Source: BNWE01 sp964369545 (GTDB lineage Bacteria > Pseudomonadota > Alphaproteobacteria > UBA3830). From it: a DNA stretch of 64,000 bases. The translations under genes and the position numbers were made by a program. Shown one piece after another: positions 18,548 through 27,349 of the stretch. Position 1 is the first letter of the stretch. Every line of letters starts with the position of its first letter. The stretch spans positions 124,001 to 188,000 of the forward strand of contig CAYJFA010000001.1 of NCBI GenBank assembly GCA_964369545.1, given 5' to 3'. The notes below the pieces were generated by a model. That model searched no databases, was not told the origin of the DNA, and saw only the letters and a list, made by a program, of their open reading frames with translations.

Positions 18548-19993
18548 TTATGTATTTTTTGCAGTAAACAAAATTTCTTGAATCTGGGGTATGTAATCCT
18601 CTAGATAACTGGATATTTCTTTTTTTAATATATCCATATTTTCTTCCAAATATGATTCGATCCTTAAAGAAAGAGCATTTTGCGTATTAGATGCCCTCAA
18701 TACCCACCATCCAATATCTGTACTCACACGTATTCCATCCATCTCCACTATAGATATATTTTTTTGCTTAATTTTAGTTTTTATCTCATCTACTATAAGA
18801 ATTTTTTTGTTTTCGGCACACGCAATGCGAATTTCCGGAGTAACAAAACCGTATTGAAGATCATTGAATGCATTTCTGTTGTTACATACAATTTCTAGAC
18901 ATCTAAGAGCAGCGTAAACTCCATCATCAAAACCAAACCATCTATCTTTAAAGAAAAAATGCCCACTCATTTCTCCTGCAAGAAGCGCTCCACTTGATTT
19001 CATCCTTGCTTTTATAAAAGAATGCCCAACACGCTCCATAAGTCCGATTCCTCCAGCGGTGCGTATTGTATCAAACAGCCTATTGCATGATTTTACATCA
19101 GCTATAACCTGCGCACCTGGATTTTTTCGCAAAAAATCTGTGGCTAAAACTGATAATACCTGATCACTATATAAAACTTCACCTTTGCAATTTACAACCG
19201 AAACCCTATCTCCGTCGCTATCAAACGCAAACCCAATATCAAATTCGTTATAGGAAACAAACTTAGATAAATATTCTATGTTTTCCGCGATTGTCGGGTC
19301 AGGAGATCTATTAGGAAATGTTCCATCCATTTCCTCAAATAAAACATGGTGTTTTCCGGAAATTAATGTCGTAATAGCTTTAATTGCGTTACTTGTCGCG
19401 CCATTTCCAATATCCCACGCGACTTTTATATCATCAGGAAACTTAAAATCACTGAGTATATCGCCGATATATTTTCCGAATATATTGTTCATTACAACTT
19501 CACGACCTATACCATCCACAAAATCTTTTTTATCGATTATTTCACCAAGTTCATTTATGCTGTTTCCATAAAACGGCTCAGTTCCAAGCATGATTTTGAA
19601 GCCGTTGTACTGAGGCGGGTTATGAGATCCTGTCACCATAATTCCTGCATCAAGATTCAATTTATTTACTGAATAATACATCAATGGAGTATGGCATATA
19701 CCAAGCGAAATCACTTCTGCACCAGAATTTATCAGCCCACTTGTAAGATTTGCCGCCAATTCATCAGATGTTATTCTGCAATCGTATCCAACACAAATTT
19801 TTTTGAGATTTTTTCTAGAAAGAATAGCTCCAAAAGCTCGTCCGATGTTAAAAGCATCTTCCATAAAAAGATTTTCATTAACAATGCCTCGTATATCGTA
19901 TTCCCGGAGAATTTCTTTTGACAAAATATGCTCCTTTTTCTCTTCCACATTTTCTGAACAGCATATTTTTTTAATTTTATCAATAATTCCCAT
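18548..19993 (-). CDS. Phosphomannomutase/phosphoglucomutase (AlgC-type)
   Basis: The enzyme interconverts hexose 6- and 1-phosphates, supplying Man-1-P or Glc-1-P for nucleotide sugars used in LPS and O-antigen. The protein has the alpha-D-phosphohexomutase order: an N-terminal segment REYDIRGIV, the phosphoserine loop TGSHNPP, the magnesium loop DSDGDRVS, the sugar-recognition loop GEMSGH, and the C-terminal phosphate-binding domain. The frame is open to 20041, but the ATG at 19993 is preferred. It gives a soluble N-terminus, whereas the extra residues are a cysteine-rich hydrophobic stretch unlike the family. It is the first gene before dnaG-rpoD and could serve the glycan locus at 50.9-64 kb. 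Mannose versus glucose specificity cannot be decided. Confidence 0.92.
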   Translation of the reverse strand: MGIIDKIKKICCSENVEEKKEHILSKEILREYDIRGIVNENLFMEDAFNIGRAFGAILSRKNLKKICVGYDCRITSDELAANLTSGLINSGAEVISLGICHTPLMYYSVNKLNLDAGIMVTGSHNPPQYNGFKIMLGTEPFYGNSINELGEIIDKKDFVDGIGREVVMNNIFGKYIGDILSDFKFPDDIKVAWDIGNGATSNAIKAITTLISGKHHVLFEEMDGTFPNRSPDPTIAENIEYLSKFVSYNEFDIGFAFDSDGDRVSVVNCKGEVLYSDQVLSVLATDFLRKNPGAQVIADVKSCNRLFDTIRTAGGIGLMERVGHSFIKARMKSSGALLAGEMSGHFFFKDRWFGFDDGVYAALRCLEIVCNNRNAFNDLQYGFVTPEIRIACAENKKILIVDEIKTKIKQKNISIVEMDGIRVSTDIGWWVLRASNTQNALSLRIESYLEENMDILKKEISSYLEDYIPQIQEILFTAKNT

Positions 19994-20124
19994 GCGATCC
20001 GTCCGAATAAAATACAGCAAACAACAGGCAGATAATAACATGTAATTATGAAATTTTCAGATCTTATTTACTATTTTGTGATTTGATGAAATATGAAAGT
20101 TTTTCCATTACGAGGTTATGTAAT

Positions 20125-21672
20125 ATGAGTAAGATGTGTTTTCACAACAGCAAATTGAAGTATTTGATATGCTGCATATCATTATTAATATTTCACGAAA
20201 CATTATATTCACTCGATAAATACCGCATAGGAGTCTCTCAACGCCATAATAATGGAGGTAGCAACAAAGGAGGAAGTTATACAAACAATAACTGGCAGTC
20301 AGTAAAAACTGAGCAAAAAACAGAAAAAGAAAATGAAGAGTTTGATAATTTTCCCTTCTTAAAATCGCAGTCACCGATAGAAAAAGATAAAGTTGCGGGA
20401 ATCCGCATAAAAGGTAGCAGCATTGTTCTCCTTGGATATGAAAAAACATTTAGTATTGAAACATTAAAAACCGAAGAAGATTTTTCCAATATCAACTTTT
20501 TTAGACAATATCCGCGATTATTTAGTGTTGAGATAAATGGAATAACATTATCTAATCAAGCACTTGAAAATTTTCAAAAATTTCTGCCTCGTAATTTAAA
20601 AAACTTCATCATTGATTCGTGTGTTTTGGAAAAAGATGGAGCAGAATTAGTTGCTGATATAATAAGAAAGCACAATTCACTAAAAGCAGTCACTGTAAAA
20701 CTTATAAAATCTACTCCTGAAGAAGCATCCAGAATCACCGCAGCAATTTCTGAATTATCAGACTTAGATTATTTATCGGTTGCGTTTGGAGAAATTAAAC
20801 AGATGTCATGTGAGCATATCGCATCGGCAATTGAAGATTCAAATAAATTAAGCAATTTATTTATTGCTTGGGATAAAGTAATAGATAAAGAAGAAGTATC
20901 GTATAAACGATTATCTAAAGCTATCTCTGAGCTACATCAACTGAATTTATTTTATATTTCGATCTTATCAATTTCTGAAAAATGCACAGAAGTAATAATC
21001 AAGTCGATAACTAAAATAACCACATTAACAAGCCTCAAATTATATTTTGGAAATCTAAGTCTTCAAAATCACGTGAAATTATTTGAAACAGCAGAAGTAT
21101 TTGGCGATGCGATAAAACATCTTACGCAACTAAAAAGTCTAAATATATCATCTATGCTATTACCTAAGGATGCTATACAGGTTGTTGCGCAATCTATATC
21201 CGCTTTAAAAAAGTTAGAATACTTAAATCTTTCTGGTAATATAATTAACAAAGAAAGCGCCGCTATCTTTTCTGACTCTTTCAAAGAATTAGATTATTTA
21301 AAGACATTCATAATTCGCGATTGCCAAATAGACTCACAAACATTTTCTGAATTAGCTAGAAGCCTATCATCACTCCCGATCACCACTTTTTGCGCAGGGA
21401 ATAATCAAATAAAAGATGGAATAAAAAATCTTCCTATTAAAGCAATGGCAGACTTACGCTTTGTTGATTTTGCAAATAATGATGTAACATTCGATACGAT
21501 TATAGAATTACTTCCGGAAACCATTGATCATGAAGCACTACAAGTGCTTGATTTTAAAAACAATAAAACACTGCATGACGCCGATAATAATGGAGATATT
21601 GAGTCTAAACGAGATAAAATAGAAGATTGGAAGCTAAGAAATAAATCTAAAATCGCTATTTTTGGATTATAA
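20125..21672 (+). CDS. Secreted leucine-rich-repeat protein
   Basis: The 515-residue protein has a signal peptide (SKMCFHNSKLKYLICCISLL), a short Gly/Asn/Ser/Lys-rich linker (RHNNGGSNKGGSYTNN), then about ten leucine-rich repeats from residue 170 to the end. Several repeats are exactly 28 residues long, the ribonuclease-inhibitor-like (RI) spacing common in eukaryotic LRRs and bacterial effectors; examples start at LKNFII, LKAVTV, LDYLSV, LKSLNI and LEYLNL. There is no E3 ligase or other enzymatic domain. The ATG at 20125 follows GAGG at 9 nt; an upstream TTG-ATG pair at 20083 would place 14 extra residues before the signal. The gene is divergent from the phosphohexomutase gene, with a SIMPL-domain gene 53 bp downstream. 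A role in binding host proteins is inference. Confidence 0.82.
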   Translation: MSKMCFHNSKLKYLICCISLLIFHETLYSLDKYRIGVSQRHNNGGSNKGGSYTNNNWQSVKTEQKTEKENEEFDNFPFLKSQSPIEKDKVAGIRIKGSSIVLLGYEKTFSIETLKTEEDFSNINFFRQYPRLFSVEINGITLSNQALENFQKFLPRNLKNFIIDSCVLEKDGAELVADIIRKHNSLKAVTVKLIKSTPEEASRITAAISELSDLDYLSVAFGEIKQMSCEHIASAIEDSNKLSNLFIAWDKVIDKEEVSYKRLSKAISELHQLNLFYISILSISEKCTEVIIKSITKITTLTSLKLYFGNLSLQNHVKLFETAEVFGDAIKHLTQLKSLNISSMLLPKDAIQVVAQSISALKKLEYLNLSGNIINKESAAIFSDSFKELDYLKTFIIRDCQIDSQTFSELARSLSSLPITTFCAGNNQIKDGIKNLPIKAMADLRFVDFANNDVTFDTIIELLPETIDHEALQVLDFKNNKTLHDADNNGDIESKRDKIEDWKLRNKSKIAIFGL

Positions 21673-21725
21673 TACAAACCATTACTATTTGTTTTTATAA
21701 GTTTTGTTAATAAAAGGTTAACGCA

Positions 21726-22436
21726 ATGAAATATCAATTTTTTTTGAGCTATCTTATTCTATCAATTGGAATTATAGGAGGAGCTTGTTTTATTAGTAAT
21801 AATATAAAATCTAACAGTGAATTGATAGAAGTTAAGGGGCTCTCTGAAAAAATTGTAAAATCTGATATAGGTGAAATTACTATAAGAATTTCAAATAAAA
21901 ACAAAAACATCGAAGAATTATATGAAAAAATCGTTTCTGATAAGAAAAAAATTTTAAATTTTTTAAAAGAAAATGGAGCGCTTGATTCAGAAATTATAAG
22001 TGGCAGTTTAAACGTATATGAAACTGAAAATTATAATCTTGATCCAAAAGATAGAAAAAAATATTTTGAAACAAATGACTCAATTCAAGTTTTTTCAAAA
22101 GATATAGAAAAAGTATTAAAGATAAAATCTAAATTGATCGATCTAATGCATCAAAAAGTGCTTATATCATATACCTACAGTTTCAAACTTACAAATTTTT
22201 CAGAAATAAAAATGGATATGATGAAAGAAGCATCTGAAAAAGCCAAAGAAAGCGCAGAGGCTTTTATCGCGCCGCATGGGAAAAAAGTTGGAAACGTAGC
22301 ATATCTCAGACAAGGTGAAATAACCATAAAAGCAGCAAACGAAGAAAATGAAAGCAACTCTTACGGTAATAATGATACAAGTATAAACAAAAAACTACGT
22401 CTAGTTGTGCGTGCGGGATTCTATAAAAAAGATTAA
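21726..22436 (+). CDS. SIMPL-domain (DUF541) periplasmic protein
   Basis: This 236-residue protein has an uncleaved anchor or signal segment (residues 5-25) and a SIMPL domain. The domain has the opening strand ELIEVKGLSEKIVKSDIGEITIRI and the later pattern of a long helix with paired acidic and lysine residues (MMKEASEKAKESAEAF), then GKKVGNVAYLRQGE. SIMPL proteins are periplasmic or membrane-associated and poorly understood; E. coli YggE is linked to oxidative-stress tolerance. AAAAGG lies upstream of the ATG. The LRR gene is 53 bp before it on the same strand and they may be co-transcribed. A convergent gene (fni) follows. Confidence 0.85.
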   Translation: MKYQFFLSYLILSIGIIGGACFISNNIKSNSELIEVKGLSEKIVKSDIGEITIRISNKNKNIEELYEKIVSDKKKILNFLKENGALDSEIISGSLNVYETENYNLDPKDRKKYFETNDSIQVFSKDIEKVLKIKSKLIDLMHQKVLISYTYSFKLTNFSEIKMDMMKEASEKAKESAEAFIAPHGKKVGNVAYLRQGEITIKAANEENESNSYGNNDTSINKKLRLVVRAGFYKKD

Positions 22437-22603
22437 GTAATTAAATAAATTATCTGAAGCATTAGAACTCATTTACATAAAAAACATTTTATTCAAAAAT
22501 AAAAGGAATTAAAATGCTCGCTATAGCATACTTGATTTACGTAAGAACATAAGTCCTGATTCTGATAAAACAATTTAGGCAAGAGTTGCATGCAAACGGA
22601 GTC

Positions 22604-23626
22604 TTAAGGTTTATAAAGTATCTTAGCTGATTTAAGAGCCTGTATATTTTTGCATCCTGTACAAAACATTGCTGTTTTTAATTCTAGCGATAATGTTTCA
22701 ACAAAATTTTCACATTCCGCTCTAGACTCTATCGCTTTTCTGAGAAAATCTGACGCGTTTCCACATAAATTGGCTCCTAGAGCTATGGATTTTGCCATAT
22801 GAACGCCTGTTTTAACACCGCCACTGGCAATAATTTTTAGTCCGTCTACTTTTTCAGATATGCCTTTTATACATTCAGCCGTAGGATTTCCCCAACCCAA
22901 AAACGATTTAGATGCGCTTTTAACAACAATATCATTAGATCTTTTCTGCTCAATTTCTGACCATGAGATTGAACCGGCCCCTGCCACTTCAACAGCGTAT
23001 ACGCCAGCATTGTATAATTTTTTCGCGACAGCCGCAGAAATCCCATAGCCGACTTCTTTTACTATGACCGGCGCATCCAATTTTTCACAAATTTTTTCTA
23101 TTTTTTTTAATAAACCTGAAAAATTTCTTGTTCCTTCATGTTGAAAAACTTCCTGCAGTGAATTTAAATGAAAAATCAATGCATCGGCATCTATCATATC
23201 AATAGCTCTTTTGCATTCATCTATCGAAAATCCATAATTTAATTGAACAGCTCCTATATTCGCGAACATAAGAACATTTGGCGCATGTACACGCACTTTA
23301 AATGATTTTTCGAAATGTTTGTCATTAATAGCGCATACTTGACTGCCGACCGCAAACCCAATATTGAAATCATTTGCAATCTCAGCCAACGCCCTATTAA
23401 TTTTTTCACTGATTTTTCCTCCCCCCGTTATGGAAGAAATAATAAGAGGGAGATTCATTTTCCGTCCTAGAAACTTTATTGATGTATCTATTTCAGAAAA
23501 ATCTATTTCCGGAAGCGCATTGTGTTCGAATCTATACTTTTCGAAACCAGTTTCAGAAGTCGGCTTTCCATCCTCCGATAAAACCAAAACAATATGATCA
23601 TCTTTTCTTAAAGACGACTGTTTCAA
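22604..23626 (-). CDS. fni: Isopentenyl-diphosphate delta-isomerase, type II (FMN-dependent)
   Basis: The enzyme interconverts IPP and DMAPP using reduced FMN. The roughly 340-residue TIM barrel has the N-terminal RKDDHI, GFEKYRFEHNALPEID, the FMN-binding SSITGGG and GFAVGSQ, the substrate histidine-asparagine segment HLNSLQE, VIVKEVGYG, and the C-terminal phosphate loop IASGGVKTG. This type is typical of archaea and Gram-positives but also occurs in Rickettsia. AGGAGG overlaps a first TTG and lies 6 nt before a second TTG at 23626, which is therefore taken as the start (the frame opens at 23632). The ferritin gene ends 26 bp upstream on the same strand. Whether isoprenoids are made from the MEP route or from host precursors cannot be told here. 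Confidence 0.95.
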   Translation of the reverse strand: MKQSSLRKDDHIVLVLSEDGKPTSETGFEKYRFEHNALPEIDFSEIDTSIKFLGRKMNLPLIISSITGGGKISEKINRALAEIANDFNIGFAVGSQVCAINDKHFEKSFKVRVHAPNVLMFANIGAVQLNYGFSIDECKRAIDMIDADALIFHLNSLQEVFQHEGTRNFSGLLKKIEKICEKLDAPVIVKEVGYGISAAVAKKLYNAGVYAVEVAGAGSISWSEIEQKRSNDIVVKSASKSFLGWGNPTAECIKGISEKVDGLKIIASGGVKTGVHMAKSIALGANLCGNASDFLRKAIESRAECENFVETLSLELKTAMFCTGCKNIQALKSAKILYKP

Positions 23627-23652
23627 TGCCAACCTCCTGTTGCAATTATTTT

Positions 23653-24159
23653 TTAACTGTCTGAAACCCTATTAGAAAGCTCATTATCAAACATCATAAC
23701 ACCAAGGTCAGTAGATTGCATTTTACGAAGCCTGTCAAGTAGTGATGCTGCGATCGATTCCTTTTCGACCTGTTCGTCAATAAACCATTTTAAAAAGCTA
23801 TATGTGGAATGATCCTTATCCGCAGTCGCGGCATCCATCATCCCAGCAAAGGCTGTAGTTACCCTTTGTTCAAGCCTCATAATTTCTTCAAAGATATGAA
23901 GGGGCGCGCGCCAATCCTGTTTTGGTGCCGGAACCGGTAATAATTTCACTTTTGCACCCCGATCCAGTACATGATTATATATTTTAATTCCTCTTTTAAT
24001 TTTTTCGTTAAATTGAAATTTAGCCCACTGCGCACATCCATCTAGCCCCATATCAGATAAAACGCTAGACATAGACAAATATGTATAAGCTAAAATAAAT
24101 TCCTCACTTACCTGCTTATTTAAAGGCTCATAGACTCTTTTTCCGATATTCGTTGACAT
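23653..24159 (-). CDS. Ferritin-like iron-storage protein with altered ferroxidase centre
   Basis: The 168-residue protein is a four-helix ferritin, alignable by eye to E. coli FtnA over its whole length (start LNKQVSEEF, end FDNELSNRV). Bacterial ferritins oxidise Fe(II) at a diiron site and store it as ferrihydrite. Retained site residues are Glu20 (FtnA Glu17), Tyr27 (Tyr24), Glu97 (Glu94) and Gln130 (Gln127). The two ligands on helix B are replaced: FtnA Glu50 is Lys53 and His53 is Arg56 (the motif reads NEKIKRG). The DNA reads these codons cleanly. The protein should therefore lack normal ferroxidase activity while keeping the shell fold. AGGAG precedes the ATG. It lies between infA and fni. 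No bfr or second ferritin is in the window. Confidence 0.93.
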   Translation of the reverse strand: MSTNIGKRVYEPLNKQVSEEFILAYTYLSMSSVLSDMGLDGCAQWAKFQFNEKIKRGIKIYNHVLDRGAKVKLLPVPAPKQDWRAPLHIFEEIMRLEQRVTTAFAGMMDAATADKDHSTYSFLKWFIDEQVEKESIAASLLDRLRKMQSTDLGVMMFDNELSNRVSDS

Positions 24160-24224
24160 AATTATCTCCTGTTACTGGAACAAATAATCTATTATTAAAT
24201 TGCCATTAATAAGTTAAAAAAAAG

Positions 24225-24443
24225 CTACTTTGCTCTGAAAGTGATACGACCTTTTGTGAAATCATATGTGGTCATCTCAACATTTACTTTATCTCCAACC
24301 AATACACGAATTCTGTTTTTTTTCATTCGTCCAGAAGCGTGAGCCAAAATGATATGATCGTTTTCTAATTTTACTCTAAACATTGCGTTTGGAAGTACTT
24401 CAATAACTTCTCCTGAAAACTCCATTAAATCTTCTTTCGCCAT
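24225..24443 (-). CDS. infA: Translation initiation factor IF-1
   Basis: IF-1 binds the ribosomal A site during initiation. The 72-residue protein is a single S1/OB-fold domain with all family landmarks: MAKEDLMEFSGEVIEVLPNA, FRVKLENDH, HASGRMKKNRIRVLVGDKV, and the C-terminal TKGRITFRAK. Length is exactly typical. It starts with an ATG preceded by GGAG at suitable distance. The ferritin gene follows 65 bp downstream on the same strand; atpB is divergent across a 130-bp spacer that holds an imperfect palindrome. Confidence 0.97.
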   Translation of the reverse strand: MAKEDLMEFSGEVIEVLPNAMFRVKLENDHIILAHASGRMKKNRIRVLVGDKVNVEMTTYDFTKGRITFRAK

Positions 24444-24477
24444 AGATTCTCCTTAATATTTGGCAGAAGTATACACT

Positions 24478-24511
24478 AACTTCTTGTTTTTTTCAAAAAA
24501 AGCACGAAGTT
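24478..24511. repeat. Imperfect palindrome in the infA/atpB divergent spacer
   Basis: Two arms, AACTTCTTG plus seven T and seven A plus GCACGAAGTT, pair around a single central C with one mismatch and one bulge, giving about 15 base pairs. It lies upstream of both divergent genes, so it cannot terminate either. A TATAAT-like box follows at about 24539-24544 on the atpB side. It may be an operator or simply a cruciform-prone sequence; no regulator can be named. Confidence 0.5.
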
Positions 24512-24575
24512 TAAGTATATAAAAATAAACTTATAAGATATAATCGTATACATCAGAATACGAGGTCGATTTAAA

Positions 24576-25298
24576 GTGCTGGATCCATTACATCAGTTTG
24601 TTATACAGCCGATTTTTAAAATAAACATCGCTGGATTTGATTTTTCATTTACAAACTCTTCTTTTGCTGTACTTTGCGCTGTACTTTTGACATATTTTTT
24701 ATTTTCCGTTGGAATCAAGAATAAAAAACTGATTCCCGATCGCGCGCAGGCAATTGTAGAGTTGTCCTATTCACTTATCGCTGAAATGATTGATAATAAT
24801 GTTGGTAGTAAGGGACAAAAATATTTTCCATTCGTGTTTTCTGTATTCTTCTTTGTGCTTCTCGGGAATTTGCTTGGAATGATTCCTTACATGTTCACAT
24901 TCACAAGCCATATAATCGCAACATTTACACTTGCGATGTTAGTTTTTTTATTCGTCACTGTTTTGGGATTCGTAATACATGGTCCGAAATTCTTGGGCAG
25001 ATTCGCGCCGCAAGGACTGCCTGTATTTTTACTGCCACTGTTAGTTCCGATAGAATTAATCTCATATCTTTCAAGACCCCTCAGCTTGGCTGTACGTCTT
25101 TTTGCAAACATGATGGCAGGACATACAATGATGAAAGTCTTTGCAGGATTTGCCGCGATGTTAGGCATTTTCGGTATCGCTCCAATCGCTGTAAACGTTG
25201 TACTAACAGGATTCGAAATTGTGATAGCAATTTTGCAAGCCTATGTGTTTACTATATTGACTTGCGTATACTTAAACGACGCAATACATTTGCATTAG
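24576..25298 (+). CDS. atpB: F0F1 ATP synthase subunit a
   Basis: Subunit a forms the proton half-channels next to the c-ring. The 240-residue protein has five to six membrane helices. It carries the essential arginine segment LAVRLFANMMAGH in the fourth conserved helix and LGNLLGMIPYMFT earlier. The start is GTG at 24576, with GAGG 10 nt upstream. In alphaproteobacteria atpB is normally followed at once by atpE. Here a 1.9-kb oligopeptidase gene on the opposite strand lies between them, so atpE must have its own promoter. Confidence 0.96.
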   Translation: MLDPLHQFVIQPIFKINIAGFDFSFTNSSFAVLCAVLLTYFLFSVGIKNKKLIPDRAQAIVELSYSLIAEMIDNNVGSKGQKYFPFVFSVFFFVLLGNLLGMIPYMFTFTSHIIATFTLAMLVFLFVTVLGFVIHGPKFLGRFAPQGLPVFLLPLLVPIELISYLSRPLSLAVRLFANMMAGHTMMKVFAGFAAMLGIFGIAPIAVNVVLTGFEIVIAILQAYVFTILTCVYLNDAIHLH

Positions 25299-25351
25299 CT
25301 AATGAATAATAATACTCACCTTAATTTATAACAAAAAATAATGCACTTTTA

Positions 25352-27247
25352 TTAATCAGTATTAGTACATAATTTTTCTAGCTCAATCACCTCTTTTTCT
25401 ATGGATACAAGGGCTTTTTCCCAAAACTCTTTCTTGGCAGGATCTAGGCCAAACTTAGACGCGGCGACATCATATCTATCAATGGATCCTTTCGATAACA
25501 TATCTATATATTTCTTTATGAATGACTGTCCTGCTTTTTTGTATTCCTCATAAAGCGCGTTAACATATAGCTCTCCGAATGCATATCCATACACATAAAA
25601 TGGCGATACGAAGAAATGCTGCACATAAGACCATGTATCCCCAACACATTCATCTACATTAACACTGTCTCCCAAATATTTTCTCAACGCTTTAAGATAC
25701 GTCTTTGATATTTCATCGCATGTTAATTCTTTAGTTTTTCTAAGTTTGTGCGCTTCTCTCTCAAATTCAAAAAACGCAATCTGTCTGATAGATGAATTGA
25801 TGATTTTTTCTATTTTTTTACAAAGTAAATCTATTTTTTCATATTTTGTTTTTGTGGATTTATAAATTTCTTCAAACAATAATTGTTCTGCAAAAAGAGA
25901 AGCCGTCTCTGCTATTGTTATCGGAGCCCAAGAAAGCAAAGGCCCGTTTTTCATGCTTAAAGAAAAATGAACGCCATGCCCTAATTCATGAGCAAGCGTA
26001 GAAACATCGCTTATAGTTTCGAAATAATTCAAAAGCACATATGGATGTATTTCAGGAGAATAACCTCCTGTTGCAAATGCTCCACCGGTTTTCCCTTTTT
26101 TCGCGTATACATCTATCCAACCTTTATTAATAAAATCCGAAGCTATATCTTCGAATGTTTTTGAAAATTTACCAAAAACATCCAGTACCATCTTTGCTCC
26201 CAATTCATATGGAATTTTTTTGCTGAGAATAGAAGATAAATTAATCGGCGCATTTCTATCCCAATATTCTATTTTTTCTTTTCCAAGTAACTTTGCTTTC
26301 AATTTATAATATCTATGAGAAATTTTTGTATAGCTATTTACAACGGCATCTGTTAACGCATCAACAGCCTTTTTATCGATGTTGTTTGAAAGATGTCTAA
26401 AAGATTCTGAATTCTCATAGTTCCTGAGTTTATCTTCAACTGATCTATTCAAAAGAATATTATTGTATATATGTTTAACGTAAAAATTTTCTTCTTTTAA
26501 TCTCTTGCTAACAGCTCTAAAGGCATGCTCTCTTGTTTTAGAATCAGATGATTCACTGGCTATCTCTAATAAATCCGGCAATCTCACCTTTTTGCCTTTG
26601 AAAACAACTTCTATCCTAGTAAGAGTTTCTTGATAAAATTTGCGCCACGCATTATCCGCAGCTAAGTCTTTTTTACTAAGCGCTTCTTCGGTATTGGTTT
26701 CCAAAAGATGCTTTTTGTATTTGATAATTTCCAGAATCCAAGACTTGTATTTCGCAAGTTCGATATCTTTTTCTGTTATTTTATTTAAAGCGTTTGGATC
26801 AAGGTTAGCTATTTCAATAGTGAAAAACACTAGCTTTGATTCAATATCGCTACTCCATTCTGACATGGACTGACTAAAAGACAACGCATTATCATCGTTC
26901 TGTCTAGTGCAGGTATATAAATGAGAATACAGAGATAATTTACAGCGTTGAACAGTAATCGCTTCATAGCGCAAAACAGCATCTTTAAGATTTTCAATCG
27001 AAACACGATTTTTATAATCTGCCCTAAAGCTTGCGGCAAGTTTTTCAACGCGTAGTTTATCCTCGATAATGCAATTATCAGAAGGAGATTGATATAAGTC
27101 TGAAAGATCCCATATTGTTTTCATTTTGTTTTCCAGTTTATTACTTTCATTAACATGCTTAGCTGCATCATACTTCTCAACAGCACATCCATTCAACAAC
27201 ATAATAGCGGTAACATAAATACTTGATAAAACAATCTTGCTTTTCAT
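25352..27247 (-). CDS. M3-family oligopeptidase (PepF/M3B type) with lipoprotein signal
   Basis: This zinc endopeptidase cleaves short peptides. The active-site motif HELGH (His420, Glu421, His424) is followed by a downstream glutamate helix ITIAETASLF, and the C-terminal YVQHFFVSPFYVYGYAFG is typical of the oligoendopeptidase F clade. Normal PepF is cytosolic. Here the N-terminus is a signal peptide ending in MLLNGC, a lipobox-like sequence with Cys21, so the enzyme is probably an exported lipoprotein. The ATG at 27247 has a GGAG eight bases upstream, which supports including the signal; a longer frame to 27265 lacks this. The gene is inserted between atpB and atpE on the opposite strand. 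The Asn at the -2 lipobox position is unusual, so lipidation is likely but not certain. Confidence 0.9.
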   Translation of the reverse strand: MKSKIVLSSIYVTAIMLLNGCAVEKYDAAKHVNESNKLENKMKTIWDLSDLYQSPSDNCIIEDKLRVEKLAASFRADYKNRVSIENLKDAVLRYEAITVQRCKLSLYSHLYTCTRQNDDNALSFSQSMSEWSSDIESKLVFFTIEIANLDPNALNKITEKDIELAKYKSWILEIIKYKKHLLETNTEEALSKKDLAADNAWRKFYQETLTRIEVVFKGKKVRLPDLLEIASESSDSKTREHAFRAVSKRLKEENFYVKHIYNNILLNRSVEDKLRNYENSESFRHLSNNIDKKAVDALTDAVVNSYTKISHRYYKLKAKLLGKEKIEYWDRNAPINLSSILSKKIPYELGAKMVLDVFGKFSKTFEDIASDFINKGWIDVYAKKGKTGGAFATGGYSPEIHPYVLLNYFETISDVSTLAHELGHGVHFSLSMKNGPLLSWAPITIAETASLFAEQLLFEEIYKSTKTKYEKIDLLCKKIEKIINSSIRQIAFFEFEREAHKLRKTKELTCDEISKTYLKALRKYLGDSVNVDECVGDTWSYVQHFFVSPFYVYGYAFGELYVNALYEEYKKAGQSFIKKYIDMLSKGSIDRYDVAASKFGLDPAKKEFWEKALVSIEKEVIELEKLCTNTD

Positions 27248-27349
27248 ACAAAAACTCCAACGCATTATTTAATTCACAAATTATCATCCACCTTAGTAGA
27301 ATTTCAAGCAAATCTTTGGTATCGTTACATATATTTGAAGGAGTTTAAT

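Noticed and set aside
22437..22603. Possible gene remnant between the SIMPL gene and fni, with a short ORF and a Shine-Dalgarno-like AGGAA
   Set aside because: The short frames do not match any family I know and carry early stops; it reads as plain intergenic sequence.
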